DNA of 64,000 nucleotides, taken from the NCBI GenBank assembly GCA_049273945.1, contig JBASRS010000005.1, positions 19,443 through 83,442 of the forward strand, written 5' to 3'. This DNA is from Acidiflorens sp049273945 (GTDB lineage: Bacteria > Acidobacteriota > Terriglobia > Terriglobales > Acidobacteriaceae). A program made the position numbers and the translations under genes. A model generated the notes under the pieces. The model was given only the letters and a program-made list of their open reading frames with translations, did not search any database and had not been told where the DNA came from. Positions 1 to 6,945 of the stretch are shown in pieces; the first letter of the stretch is position 1; each line of letters begins with the position of its first letter.

Positions 1-314
1 CAGAGCTCGGCGCCCTTGCGATCCTTCAGGCGAAACATGTTGTCGCCCATGACCGTCCAGCGTCCGCTCTCCTCCCAGAGATCGCGCGGATGCAGCGTGG
101 GCAGGTAGAACTCCTGGCCAATCTTGTCCATCTCCTGGCGGACGATGCCCATGATTTTCTGGGTCGTGCGATTGCCGAGGAACAAAAACGAATAGATCCC
201 AGCGCCTAGTTGGCGGATGTATCCCGAGCGGACGAGCAGCTTGTGGCTGGCGACCTCGGCATCAGCCGGGGCCTCGCGGAGAGTAGGGATAAACAGTTCG
301 GACCAGCGGTGCAT
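1..314 (-). CDS. proS: Prolyl-tRNA synthetase, N-terminal part (3' end outside window)
   Basis: This is the first 104 residues of prolyl-tRNA synthetase, the cytoplasmic class II enzyme that charges tRNA-Pro. The ATG at 314 opens into WSELFIPTLREAPADAE, followed by SGYIRQLGAGIYSFLFLG, then EFYLPTLHPRDLWEESGRW and MGDNMFRLKDRKGAEL. These are the conserved N-terminal and motif 1-2 segments of bacterial ProS. The gene runs off the left edge, so the editing insert and anticodon-binding domain cannot be seen. Identification rests on long recognisable family motifs. Confidence 0.93.
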   Translation of the reverse strand, partial: MHRWSELFIPTLREAPADAEVASHKLLVRSGYIRQLGAGIYSFLFLGNRTTQKIMGIVRQEMDKIGQEFYLPTLHPRDLWEESGRWTVMGDNMFRLKDRKGAEL

Positions 315-380
315 GGTTAGAGTTCCCGATCAGAAGGGAATTGTTGATTGTAAATGATGGCAGCGGCAAGGCTCACGTAG

Positions 381-419
381 GGACAGCCGCCCTCGGCTGT
401 CCGTCGCCCGAAGGGCGAC
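381..419. repeat. Double hairpin repeat (GGACAGCCG family)
   Basis: Two adjacent perfect hairpins: GGACAGCCG (381-389) pairs with CGGCTGTCC (394-402), and GTCGCCC (403-409) pairs with GGGCGAC (413-419). It lies just after the minus-strand gene ending at 425. The same GGACAGCCG/CGGCTGTCC hairpin recurs in opposite orientation at 20726-20748, directly after another minus-strand gene. A role as transcript 3' end is inferred. Confidence 0.7.
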
Positions 420-424
420 ACCAT

Positions 425-634
425 CTACGCCGCCAGCCGCTTCAGGATTTCTTTCCCCAGCTTCTGCGTCTCCCCAAAAAACTTCTGGTATTCGACAAAC
501 ATCCGGTTCAGTTGGAGCGACTGGTCCGGTGTTAGGTTATGGCGCAGGAGCATGTCGCGGACGTGGACTGGATTCGGCAGGGTCGCTTCTTCGTTCAGTT
601 CTTCCAGGGCGGTCGAGGGATTGTAGTGGTACAT
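425..634 (-). CDS. Small conserved-looking protein of unknown function (69 aa)
   Basis: I do not recognise a family. The 69-residue product is charged and mostly helical in character (NLTPDQSLQLNRMFVEYQK, then GKEILKRLAA), with no signal peptide, membrane segment or cysteines. It lies on the same strand as proS and 110 bp upstream of it. There is no Shine-Dalgarno site. Instead a TACAAT hexamer ends exactly six bases before the ATG, so the mRNA may be leaderless. A real gene is favoured by the protein-like composition and the promoter position, but a chance ORF cannot be ruled out. Confidence 0.55.
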   Translation of the reverse strand: MYHYNPSTALEELNEEATLPNPVHVRDMLLRHNLTPDQSLQLNRMFVEYQKFFGETQKLGKEILKRLAA

Positions 635-671
635 ACCGATATTGTATGCGCGATTTGAAGCTAGCTGTCAG
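635..671 (-). promoter_or_regulatory. Candidate leaderless promoter of the 69-aa gene
   Basis: On the minus strand TACAAT (646-641) ends six bases before the ATG at 634, so transcription would begin at or next to the start codon. A CTGACA hexamer lies at 671-666 with a rather long 19-bp spacer, overlapping a heptad repeat. The -10 match is good and the -35 weak. Confidence 0.45.
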
Positions 672-686
672 CCATCAGCCGTCAGG
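659..686. repeat. Heptanucleotide array, 4 degenerate units
   Basis: Consecutive 7-mers AGCTAGC, TGTCAGC, CATCAGC and CGTCAGG. It belongs to the class of short intergenic heptad arrays found at eight places in this window; the unit sequence differs between loci but the 7-bp period is kept. Confidence 0.6.
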
Positions 687-775
687 CTCCGGAGGCGAGG
701 GCCCCGGTGCCACACAAAAGAGCGGCGGGCAAGAGGGCCCGCCCTACGCAAACCAACAACTGGAGACCTGTTCTT

Positions 776-819
776 AAGCCAGGCCTTGGAAAGGAAGGGA
801 TTCTTCAAAGGCCTGGCTT
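776..819. terminator. 12-bp stem hairpin at the 3' end of the secreted NTF2-like gene
   Basis: AAGCCAGGCCTT (776-787) and AAGGCCTGGCTT (808-819) form a perfect 12-bp stem with a 20-base loop. The stem touches the stop codon of the minus-strand gene (819-821). No T-tract follows, so it is a weak intrinsic terminator or an RNA-stabilising 3' hairpin. A second hairpin (GCGGGC at 724-729 with GCCCGC at 736-741) lies just beyond. Confidence 0.5.
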
Positions 820-1238
820 TACTCCTCTAAAGGCTGCATCGTTCCGGCTACCTTCTGGCAGACGCCGTCCTTAGCCTTGTACACATTGAGAATCACGGCC
901 TTGAATTCATGGTGCTTCCCATTGCCCTTGTCATCGTAGCTGACCTGAAGCGTACCGTGTTCGAAAGCCATGTCGCCCGATGACGAGGAAACGATCCGAT
1001 GCTCGCCCACGTAGGAACTCTTGATATTCGTGCGCTCTCCAAATTTCTCTTGGTTGGTAGCTTGTATTTCGGATTTGCCAACAACTGGCTTTCCGTAGGG
1101 AGGCATGTACGAGAAGGCATCCTCGGCCACGGGTACCTTCCCCTGTTTTATGAGGCTTTCCGTACACGGCCCCGCTTGCGCTTGCATCAGTACCGCAGAT
1201 GCGACAATCAGTAGCAACGAGAGCACGCTCTGGCGCAT
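819..1238 (-). CDS. Secreted NTF2-like (SnoaL/DUF4440-type) protein
   Basis: A 139-residue exported protein. Residues 1-22 form a signal peptide ending near LMQAQA. The rest has the spacing of a small alpha+beta NTF2-like fold, with DMAFEHGTLQVSYDD and FKAVILNVYKAKDGVCQKVAGTM matching the strand-turn-strand end of DUF4440/SnoaL proteins. Two cysteines are retained after the predicted cleavage. The start is well supported by AGGAGG eight bases before the ATG. Substrate and role are unknown; such domains occur as lone periplasmic proteins in soil bacteria. Confidence 0.75.
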   Translation of the reverse strand: MRQSVLSLLLIVASAVLMQAQAGPCTESLIKQGKVPVAEDAFSYMPPYGKPVVGKSEIQATNQEKFGERTNIKSSYVGEHRIVSSSSGDMAFEHGTLQVSYDDKGNGKHHEFKAVILNVYKAKDGVCQKVAGTMQPLEE

Positions 1239-1348
1239 TGCATTTCCTCCTTGCGAATGTCTTAGCCGGCATTTCCTTTTTGAAGTAATCCCTAAGGTAA
1301 GGTTTGGCCGACGGCCCGGACGTATTATAGGTCAAGGAGCAGGGAGCC

Positions 1349-1915
1349 GTGACCACGCGTCAACCCAAGGTTCACACTCAACTCGGCCGAGCCGCAGTCC
1401 AGATCTTTGCCGCCAATGATCGCATGAACCAGATTCTTATCGAACATTTGGACCCTGCCGCCTGGAGAGCCAAACCGCCCGGCAAAAATAAGGTCCGCCC
1501 CATTGCGGCGATCTTCACGCACATGCACAATGTCCGCTGCAAGTGGGTCAGGCTTACAGCTCCGCACCTGAAGGTTCCACCACAGCTCAACCGCGCGCAC
1601 TGCACGCCGCAGCAGGCCCGCGCGGGATTGGCCGACAGCGCCGCTCGCTGCGCGGAGATGCTGGCGGAAGCGCTCGGCGGTGGTGGGGGCCGCGTCGAGA
1701 AGTTTCTTAGAGACGGCTGGGCTCGGCCTTGGCCGGTTGGCCTGGAAATGCTGTGCTACATGCTTTCTCACGAAGCCCACCATCGCGGGCAGGTGTGTAT
1801 GCTCGCGCATCAGCTCGGATTCCCGTTGCCGAACGAGGTGGCGTACGGGCTCTGGAATTGGGAAAAGCTGTGGAAAGAGTGCGGGTCGCCGGGCGGCCCC
1901 GGCTACGATTCTTAA
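1349..1915 (+). CDS. DinB-family metal-binding protein
   Basis: A 188-residue four-helix DinB/YfiT-like protein. Expected metal ligands are visible: His in the helix with FTHMHNVRCKW (near residue 60) and the SHEAHHRGQ motif (near 144) that carries two more histidines. The family includes thiol-transferases and many uncharacterised stress proteins; DinB itself is damage-inducible in Bacillus. The GTG start at 1349 is preceded by AAGGAG and GGGAG, and a TATTAT hexamer at 1323-1328 may be its -10 box. It is divergent from the secreted protein at 819-1238. Exact activity unknown. Confidence 0.85.
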   Translation: MTTRQPKVHTQLGRAAVQIFAANDRMNQILIEHLDPAAWRAKPPGKNKVRPIAAIFTHMHNVRCKWVRLTAPHLKVPPQLNRAHCTPQQARAGLADSAARCAEMLAEALGGGGGRVEKFLRDGWARPWPVGLEMLCYMLSHEAHHRGQVCMLAHQLGFPLPNEVAYGLWNWEKLWKECGSPGGPGYDS

Positions 1916-1932
1916 GGAATCGCTCAAGGGCC

Positions 1933-2055
1933 GGGTGCCCCAACTCCTCGCGTTCCTTGCGATGAGTGCGATGTCGGCTCAGGAAGTGCTGCTTGTCCCG
2001 AGAGTGCAAAGATGATCCCCATCACCCCCTCAGTACGCGAATGAGTGGGGCACCC
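1933..2055. repeat. Paired REP-like element, probable miniature derivative of the 4.5-5.4 kb RAYT element
   Basis: GGGTGCCCCA (1933-1942) and TGGGGCACCC (2046-2055) are perfect inverted repeats, and the adjacent inner sequence resembles the REP hairpins that flank the transposase at 4671-5225. The left copy continues with a degenerate CTCGCG...TTGCGATGAGT hairpin and the right with CGCGAATGAG. There is no coding content of its own. It looks like two REPs in inverted pairing (a BIME-type unit) without the transposase. Confidence 0.65.
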
Positions 2056-2071
2056 CCCAGGACTGCGATCC

Positions 2072-2221
2072 GAAACATCGCTCCGGGGTCCCGACGCCAT
2101 TCAGTTGGCCTGCGCCGCCAACGCCAGCGTGGATCTCTTCGTCACCAACGATGAGCGACTCCAAGGCAAGCACGTCGACGGCATTCAGTTCATCGTGCCA
2201 CTGGAGCGAGTTCCGATCTGA
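2072..2221 (+). pseudogene. C-terminal remnant of a PIN-domain (VapC-like) gene
   Basis: Reading frame 2072-2221 ends in TGA and encodes about 49 residues that match the end of a PIN-domain ribonuclease: LRGPDAIQLACAA, then VDLFVTNDERL, then GIQFIVPLERV. The last conserved acidic residues of the PIN active site (D in PDAIQLA and D in TNDERL) are present. No start codon, no N-terminal half and no antitoxin gene are present upstream, where a REP pair lies instead. The left boundary is where similarity fades. A decayed toxin gene is the simplest reading. Confidence 0.75.
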
Positions 2222-2256
2222 AAGGGTTCGCCCTTATCGAGGGCCGCCTGCCCGCA

Positions 2257-2284
2257 AACGACCAACGACTAACGACCAACGACC
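2257..2284. repeat. Heptanucleotide array, 4 units of AACGACC/AACGACT
   Basis: Perfect consecutive heptamers AACGACC, AACGACT, AACGACC, AACGACC. The same unit occurs at 30825-30913 (as an inverted pair of arrays) and 32813-32840. Confidence 0.75.
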
Positions 2285-2325
2285 GTCGGAAGGACTGAGG
2301 CCCTCGTCGGGGAAAGGCCCCACTT

Positions 2326-2366
2326 CTCGAAAACCGCGGGAAGCGTCGCACCCCGACACTACTTGG
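2326..2366. repeat. Degenerate solo REP copy
   Basis: GGCCCCACTTCTCG followed by a GC-rich turn and GTCGCACCCC parallels the right flank of the RAYT element (5310-5351), with several substitutions and a short deletion. No gene is visible between the PIN remnant and the GH9 gene; the stretch 2222-2442 holds only this copy and the heptad array. Confidence 0.55.
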
Positions 2367-2442
2367 GCCGCCCGCCGAACGTGATTGATGCGAGCGTAAG
2401 GAGGGCGAGGACGTCCCCTCTACTCTTATATGCACGGCCCGA

Positions 2443-4398
2443 TTAAGGAGTCCCTGACGGCGCGCCGGCTATCTGCCAAGCGAAGGCCAGGGGCGAGGAT
2501 GCGGTAAGGTCGATGGCCGGCTCAACCGTGGAGAAGGACTGCACGAAATCCTTATACACGGCCTTGCCATTGAACTGCGCGAAGACGTCGACGCCATTCG
2601 GCGGACAGGCGACCATTCCCGTCAAAGTTCCTTTGGCGGTAATCGAGTTGGGGCCTTCCACGGCGGCACCCGAGAGAAACGGCGGACCGTTCGGCGGTAC
2701 GGGGACAAGGTTCGTCACCTGGTGCTGCATGCAGAGCGGGAACGTGCTCCCATCGTTCACGATCAGCGAAGTGCCCCAAGCGTTTGCTCCCAAAATGTTC
2801 CCCAGCCAACGATTCGCGTAATCGGCATAGGCATTGCTTCCGGATATATTGGTGTACTCCGCGGCCATCACCGACAATCCGGCGCCATGCGAAGTGGTGT
2901 CGTACGTGTTCCATGGAAAACCGAATCCGAACGGCTCCGTATTGCCCTGAGTGACCGCCTTATCCAATTGCTTCTTGAGATCGGCGAGCAGGGCCGCCTT
3001 GGTTGTCGCCAGGCCAGTGGGATTTCCTGCCAGGGTCATCGCCCGGTACAGTTCGAAGTGCGCGAGACCCGTGACGTCATACAAGTTGAGAGTATCGGCC
3101 GCGTCGTTCGGACCCGTGATGTAGGCGTTAGCCCAAGTAGCTGCCTGCTGCAGATAGTACGTCGGGTCGGTATGTGGTAGCCCCGTAGGCAGGTTGCTGG
3201 CGGCCTGCAGCGCAAAGTAAAGCTCGGTTGCGCCCAGCTCTAAATCATCCCGCCATTCCGACTCGGGATAGAAACTAAACGGGATCACTGTGAGCAGGTT
3301 CCCGCTGGGCGCGGTATTGGCAAGATCGAAGATGTGCTCCGCCGAGAGCAGGCACTGGTTCGCAAGAGTAGGGTTGCTGCTCTGATACGTGTGATAGCAA
3401 AGCGCGAATACCGCCGCCATGCGCCCGGCAAGATTCGGACTGACCTTGGCGCCGGCTCCGCCTGCAGTATTGATGAACACCGGGCGATGGCAAATATAAC
3501 GGTACCTGGAGGTGCACCCCTGATAGGTGTCGTCGGCCTGGGGCAAGCGCCAGATGTCATGGTCGCTCACGGTTTGCGAGTTTCCATTACCGATTCCCAC
3601 CTGGTAGTAGAAGGTCTTATTGTTGTCGTCCCACATTTTGAGCAGCCAGTCGACGCCGAACGTCGCCTCGGCGGTAAAGTTCGAGGTCGTTGAGCCGGCC
3701 CCCATCTGGTTGGGAAAATCACGAACGCCAATCTGAAGGAGCGCTACGGTATAGCTCGTCGTTTGAACGAACTTGAGGTAGTCACCAGCGTCCCACCAGC
3801 CACCCGAGGCGTCGATCACAGCTCCCGTTGCGGTGAGGTCCCCGGAAAATCGGCCATTGTTGTTCACGTTCGGGGTGAGATAGACCTTGGCGCTTTGATC
3901 ATTCACGTGTCCGGGAGCAGTGCGCAGCGAGGTCGCGATAAAGTTCGGACCATCACGCTCGTTTTCATAAAAATAGAGGGAGTTCGCCAGCGCCACCGAG
4001 TAAACATTGGCCCCCGTATCGATCTTAAAACCTGGCGAGGCTGCTGCTATCGGTCCGCTGACGGTGATCGTGTACGTTCCAGGCAAGGTGACGGTGGAAA
4101 AATCGAGCGCGTAGACATCGGGGTAAGCGGTGCTCCACGAACCCAGGTTGGCGCCGATTGCGGCGGAATAAACCGTTGCGCCGCTGGAATTCTTAACGCT
4201 GAATGTGGCGCCGGTCTCGACAGCGGAGGCCATAAGATAGGCGCGTTTGGATGAGCTCGAGAGATAACCAAGTTGATTGACCCTCACAAACGCACTCTGA
4301 GCGTAGGCGTTAGCGCAGGACAACATGAGGCCCGCCACGACTACGGCGCACTTGCGTGCCGCGCGGGTCGAAGGAAAACCCCCAGATTTTCCGGTCAT
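2443..4398 (-). CDS. Secreted glycoside hydrolase family 9 (endoglucanase-type) with N-terminal Ig-like domain
   Basis: A 651-residue exported enzyme. A signal peptide ends near AYAQ (residue 34). Residues 36-115 are the CelD_N immunoglobulin-like domain (VRVNQLGYL at its start). The (alpha/alpha)6 catalytic domain follows, with WWDAGDYLKF at 201-210 carrying the nucleophile-activating aspartates and Glu626 in STVEPAIDL as the probable catalytic acid. Family members cut beta-1,4-glucans such as cellulose or related glucosides; the substrate here is unproven. No dockerin or carbohydrate-binding module is visible. AGGAGG lies five bases before the ATG. It is alone on its strand, with a RAYT element immediately upstream. 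Confidence 0.93.
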   Translation of the reverse strand: MTGKSGGFPSTRAARKCAVVVAGLMLSCANAYAQSAFVRVNQLGYLSSSSKRAYLMASAVETGATFSVKNSSGATVYSAAIGANLGSWSTAYPDVYALDFSTVTLPGTYTITVSGPIAAASPGFKIDTGANVYSVALANSLYFYENERDGPNFIATSLRTAPGHVNDQSAKVYLTPNVNNNGRFSGDLTATGAVIDASGGWWDAGDYLKFVQTTSYTVALLQIGVRDFPNQMGAGSTTSNFTAEATFGVDWLLKMWDDNNKTFYYQVGIGNGNSQTVSDHDIWRLPQADDTYQGCTSRYRYICHRPVFINTAGGAGAKVSPNLAGRMAAVFALCYHTYQSSNPTLANQCLLSAEHIFDLANTAPSGNLLTVIPFSFYPESEWRDDLELGATELYFALQAASNLPTGLPHTDPTYYLQQAATWANAYITGPNDAADTLNLYDVTGLAHFELYRAMTLAGNPTGLATTKAALLADLKKQLDKAVTQGNTEPFGFGFPWNTYDTTSHGAGLSVMAAEYTNISGSNAYADYANRWLGNILGANAWGTSLIVNDGSTFPLCMQHQVTNLVPVPPNGPPFLSGAAVEGPNSITAKGTLTGMVACPPNGVDVFAQFNGKAVYKDFVQSFSTVEPAIDLTASSPLAFAWQIAGAPSGTP

Positions 4399-4527
4399 GG
4401 TTCCTCCTTGTTAAATGGTTTCAATAAAACGTGTGAATACTGATCCTGTAGCGACACTCTGTCAATAGGAATGTTGCTGTATTTGTCCTTTTTTTGGAGT
4501 TGAGGATGGCGGGGGGACCAGGTCTCC

Positions 4528-5387
4528 GGGCGGGTGGCCCCCATCTCGGCGGGAAGTATATCGCACTTAGTTCTTAGTGTTAGCAGAGGCAACGCTCGGG
4601 GTGCCCCATTTCTCGCGTCCTTTGCGAGAAGTGGGAAGCAAGGCAGTCGGCAGCGGAGTGGGGTTGCTTTTCACGCAGCCGGCGATCGAATCTTCATCTT
4701 GAGAACTTGCCACTCGTTCACTTTCACCAGACCGGCCTCGCCCAAAGCGTAAGCACGGTAACTGCTCCACCGCCACAGTTCCGGAGACTCCACCAGTCCG
4801 CGCTTTACAGGGTTGCGGTGCATGTAGCGCAACTTCTCGACGCGTTTGCGGCTTGTCCATACATTGAAGTCGTAGAAGCGTTTCTGCCCGATATGCTGCG
4901 GAGTGCGCTCGAAGAGCTCGGGTTGGGCGGCATTGCGACGACGGCGCATCTGGACCAGGACGCGGCGCGCAAAGCCCAGCTTCAAAGCCTGCATGACCGT
5001 CGAGGGAGTACGCTCTTGCGGCTCGCTGATCAGCAGATGAAAGTGCTCGGGCATGATTACGTAGCCGAGGACGACGAACTGATACCGCTGTCGTACCTGC
5101 TCCAGAACGGTTAGAAACAGGTTGCGCCGCCGCGCACTGCCGAGCAGTGGCTGACGGCGGTAACAACTGCAGGTGATGAAATGCAGGTCGCCACTTCCGT
5201 AGTAGCGTGTCAGATTCCACGGCATTCCAACCAGCGTAGCGGCGTTGAGAAGTTCGCGCTGTGACGGCGCACACCGTGCAGAAGTGATGAATAAGACCCG
5301 CAGCGAAAAGGCCCCACTTCTCGCAAAGAACGCGAGAAATGGGGCACCCCGATTATTTGTGATGAAGGAGAAGTGGGCCACCCGCCC
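4528..5387 (-). mobile_element. REP-RAYT element: transposase enclosed by inverted REP hairpins
   Basis: A RAYT gene (4671-5225) is flanked by nested inverted repeats. CGGGGTGCCCCATTTCTCGC begins at 4597 and its reverse complement ends at 5351; the match extends to about 40 bp with one or two differences. Each arm folds on itself (TTTCTCGC with GCGAGAA). An outer perfect 13-bp pair, GGGCGGGTGGCCC (4528-4540) and GGGCCACCCGCCC (5375-5387), marks possible element ends. REP-RAYT pairing is a known arrangement in which the transposase acts on its flanking hairpins. Confidence 0.8.
4671..5225 (-). CDS. REP-associated tyrosine transposase (IS200-like Y1 family)
   Basis: A 184-residue protein of the Y1/RAYT family, single-strand-specific DNA nickases related to IS200/IS605 TnpA. 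Diagnostic motifs are HFITCSCYRRQPLL near the N-terminus, the HUH-type metal site in YVIMPEHFHLLISEP, and the C-terminal signature RYMHRNPVKRGLV followed by WRWSSYRAY. The start is placed at the ATG at 5225 because family proteins begin there; the frame stays open upstream for 74 codons but those run through the REP hairpin. The ORF is intact, so the element could be active. Flanking inverted hairpins support a role in REP spread. Confidence 0.88.
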   Translation of the reverse strand: MPWNLTRYYGSGDLHFITCSCYRRQPLLGSARRRNLFLTVLEQVRQRYQFVVLGYVIMPEHFHLLISEPQERTPSTVMQALKLGFARRVLVQMRRRRNAAQPELFERTPQHIGQKRFYDFNVWTSRKRVEKLRYMHRNPVKRGLVESPELWRWSSYRAYALGEAGLVKVNEWQVLKMKIRSPAA

Positions 5388-5465
5388 AGACGCCACCACT
5401 CGGCGAGTCCTCCGCGATAATAGACGAGATAGTCTCCTCTGGTTCACCTGTCGTCAAGTGCGCGC

Positions 5466-5497
5466 TTAAAACAAAGCGGGGCGGCTCGCGCCGCCCC
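5466..5497 (-). terminator. Intrinsic terminator downstream of ahcY
   Basis: GGGGCGGC (5478-5485) and GCCGCCCC (5490-5497) form a perfect 8-bp GC stem with a 4-base loop. Read on the minus strand it is followed by GCTTTGTTTT. It lies 36 bases after the ahcY stop codon, as expected for a rho-independent terminator. Confidence 0.7.
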
Positions 5498-5498
5498 T

Positions 5499-5526
5499 GT
5501 GACCTGACACCCAAGACCTGAGACCT
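5499..5526. repeat. Heptanucleotide array, 4 degenerate units
   Basis: Consecutive 7-mers GTGACCT, GACACCC, AAGACCT, GAGACCT between the ahcY stop and its terminator hairpin. The 5226-5532 interval holds only the right REP arm of the RAYT element, this array and the terminator. Confidence 0.6.
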
Positions 5527-5532
5527 GCTCTT

Positions 5533-6807
5533 CTAAGTCCCCTCGTTCCAGCTCGCCAGATACTCTTCCTGCTCCGGCGTCAGGCGGTCGATCTTGATGC
5601 CCATGGATTCGAGTTTCAGTTTGGCGACGCGCTTGTCGAGGTCCACGGGAACGGTGTAGACCTTTTTTTCGAGCGAGGCGTGGTTCTTCACCATGTACTC
5701 GCAGCACAGCGCCTGGTCGGCGAAGCTCATATCCATCACGGACGCGGGGTGTCCCTCGGCCGCGGCCAGGTTGATGAGGCGGCCTTCGCCCAGCAGGTTG
5801 ATGCGGCGGCCGTCTTTCAGCGAGTACTCGTCCACGAAAGTGCGCGTGGTGCGCTTCGACGAAGACAGCTTCTCGAGCGACGGGATGTCGATCTCGACGT
5901 TAAAGTGTCCCGAGTTCGAGATGATCGCGCCGTCTTTCATGTGCTCGAAATGCTGCTTGCCGAGGACGTTCTTGTTGCCCGTGACGGTGCAGAAGACGTC
6001 GCCGATCTTGGCCGCCTCTTCCATGGACATGACACGGAAGCCGTCCATCACCGCTTCGAGCGCCTTCGTCGGATCGACTTCGGTGACGATCACTTCCGCG
6101 CCGGCGCCGCGGGCACGGCTGGCTAGGCCGCGTCCGCACCAGCCGTAGCCGGCGACCACGAACTTCGCTCCCGCAAGCAGGAAATTAGTCGCGCGGATGA
6201 TGCCGTCAATCGTTGATTGTCCGGTGCCGTAGCGGTTGTCGAACAGATGCTTGGTGTCGGCGTCGTTCACCGCGACGATCGGATAGCGCAGCACGCCTTC
6301 TTTCGCCATCGCGCGCAGGCGGATCACGCCGGTAGTCGTCTCTTCCGTGCCGCCGATCACGCCGGCAAGCTCAGCCGTCCGCTTGGTGTGCAGCACCGAG
6401 ACCAGGTCGGCGCCGTCGTCCATGGTGAGCTGCGGCCGATGATCAACCGCCGCCATAATGTGTGAATAATACGAATCGCTGTCCTCGCCCTTGATGGCGA
6501 ACACAGGAATGCTGTAGTCGCGCACCAGGCTGGCGGCGACGTCGTCCTGCGTAGAGAGAGGATTCGAAGCGCAGAGGGCGACATCGGCGCCGCCATCGCG
6601 CAGCGCGATCATCAGGTTCGCGGTTTCCGCCGTCACATGCAGACAAGCCGAAACCCGAATCCCCTTGAGCGGCTGGTTCTTGATGAATTCCTTGCGGATA
6701 ATCTGCAGCACCTTCATGGACTGGTTCGCCCACTCGATGCGCTTCTTGCCTAAATCGGCCAGTTCAAAATTCTTTACATCGCAGGCAATTGTTGTTGTCG
6801 TAGACAT
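5533..6807 (-). CDS. ahcY: Adenosylhomocysteinase
   Basis: A 424-residue NAD-dependent S-adenosylhomocysteine hydrolase, which splits the by-product of methyl transfer into adenosine and homocysteine and so closes the activated methyl cycle. Recognisable segments are the N-terminal substrate domain (GIRVSACLHVTAETANLM, CASNPLSTQDDVAA), the Rossmann glycine motif GYGWCGRG in VVAGYGWCGRGLA, and the conserved end HPASVMDMSFADQAL. GGGAG precedes the ATG. It follows metK on the same strand with 138 bp between them, filled mostly by a hairpin repeat. Confidence 0.97.
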   Translation of the reverse strand: MSTTTTIACDVKNFELADLGKKRIEWANQSMKVLQIIRKEFIKNQPLKGIRVSACLHVTAETANLMIALRDGGADVALCASNPLSTQDDVAASLVRDYSIPVFAIKGEDSDSYYSHIMAAVDHRPQLTMDDGADLVSVLHTKRTAELAGVIGGTEETTTGVIRLRAMAKEGVLRYPIVAVNDADTKHLFDNRYGTGQSTIDGIIRATNFLLAGAKFVVAGYGWCGRGLASRARGAGAEVIVTEVDPTKALEAVMDGFRVMSMEEAAKIGDVFCTVTGNKNVLGKQHFEHMKDGAIISNSGHFNVEIDIPSLEKLSSSKRTTRTFVDEYSLKDGRRINLLGEGRLINLAAAEGHPASVMDMSFADQALCCEYMVKNHASLEKKVYTVPVDLDKRVAKLKLESMGIKIDRLTPEQEEYLASWNEGT

Positions 6808-6866
6808 TTGCTCCCTATCCCCGGATGATGACTAACTAAGTTTGAAGTCAGACTGCAGAAGTTGCA

Positions 6867-6942
6867 TTCCTCCGTGACCTCCGTGACCTCTGTGGTAAAG
6901 AAGTTAGTCTTAACCACAGAGGACACAGAGGTCACGGAAGAA
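6867..6942. repeat. Hairpin repeat with ~9-bp internal period (CACAGAGGA family), between metK and ahcY
   Basis: The arm 6867-6898 (ending GACCTCTGTGGTAA) and the arm 6910-6942 (starting TTAACCACAGAGGACA) are inverted copies separated by about 11 bases. Each arm is built of near 9-bp steps (CACAGAGGA, CACAGAGGT, CACGGAAGA). It lies directly after the metK stop codon on the minus strand. Related hairpins occur at 11722, 13849 and 19149, always just after a minus-strand gene. A terminator or processing role is inferred. Confidence 0.75.
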
Positions 6943-6945
6943 ATC

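Noticed and set aside
2151..2435. Small frames on both strands between the PIN remnant and GH9 gene
   Set aside because: They run through the heptad array and a REP copy and have repeat-like composition (Arg/Ser/Pro-rich).
4671..5225. Transposase as a standard IS200/IS605 insertion sequence
   Set aside because: The C-terminal signature and flanking REP hairpins fit the RAYT family; no tnpB and no typical IS200 ends were seen.
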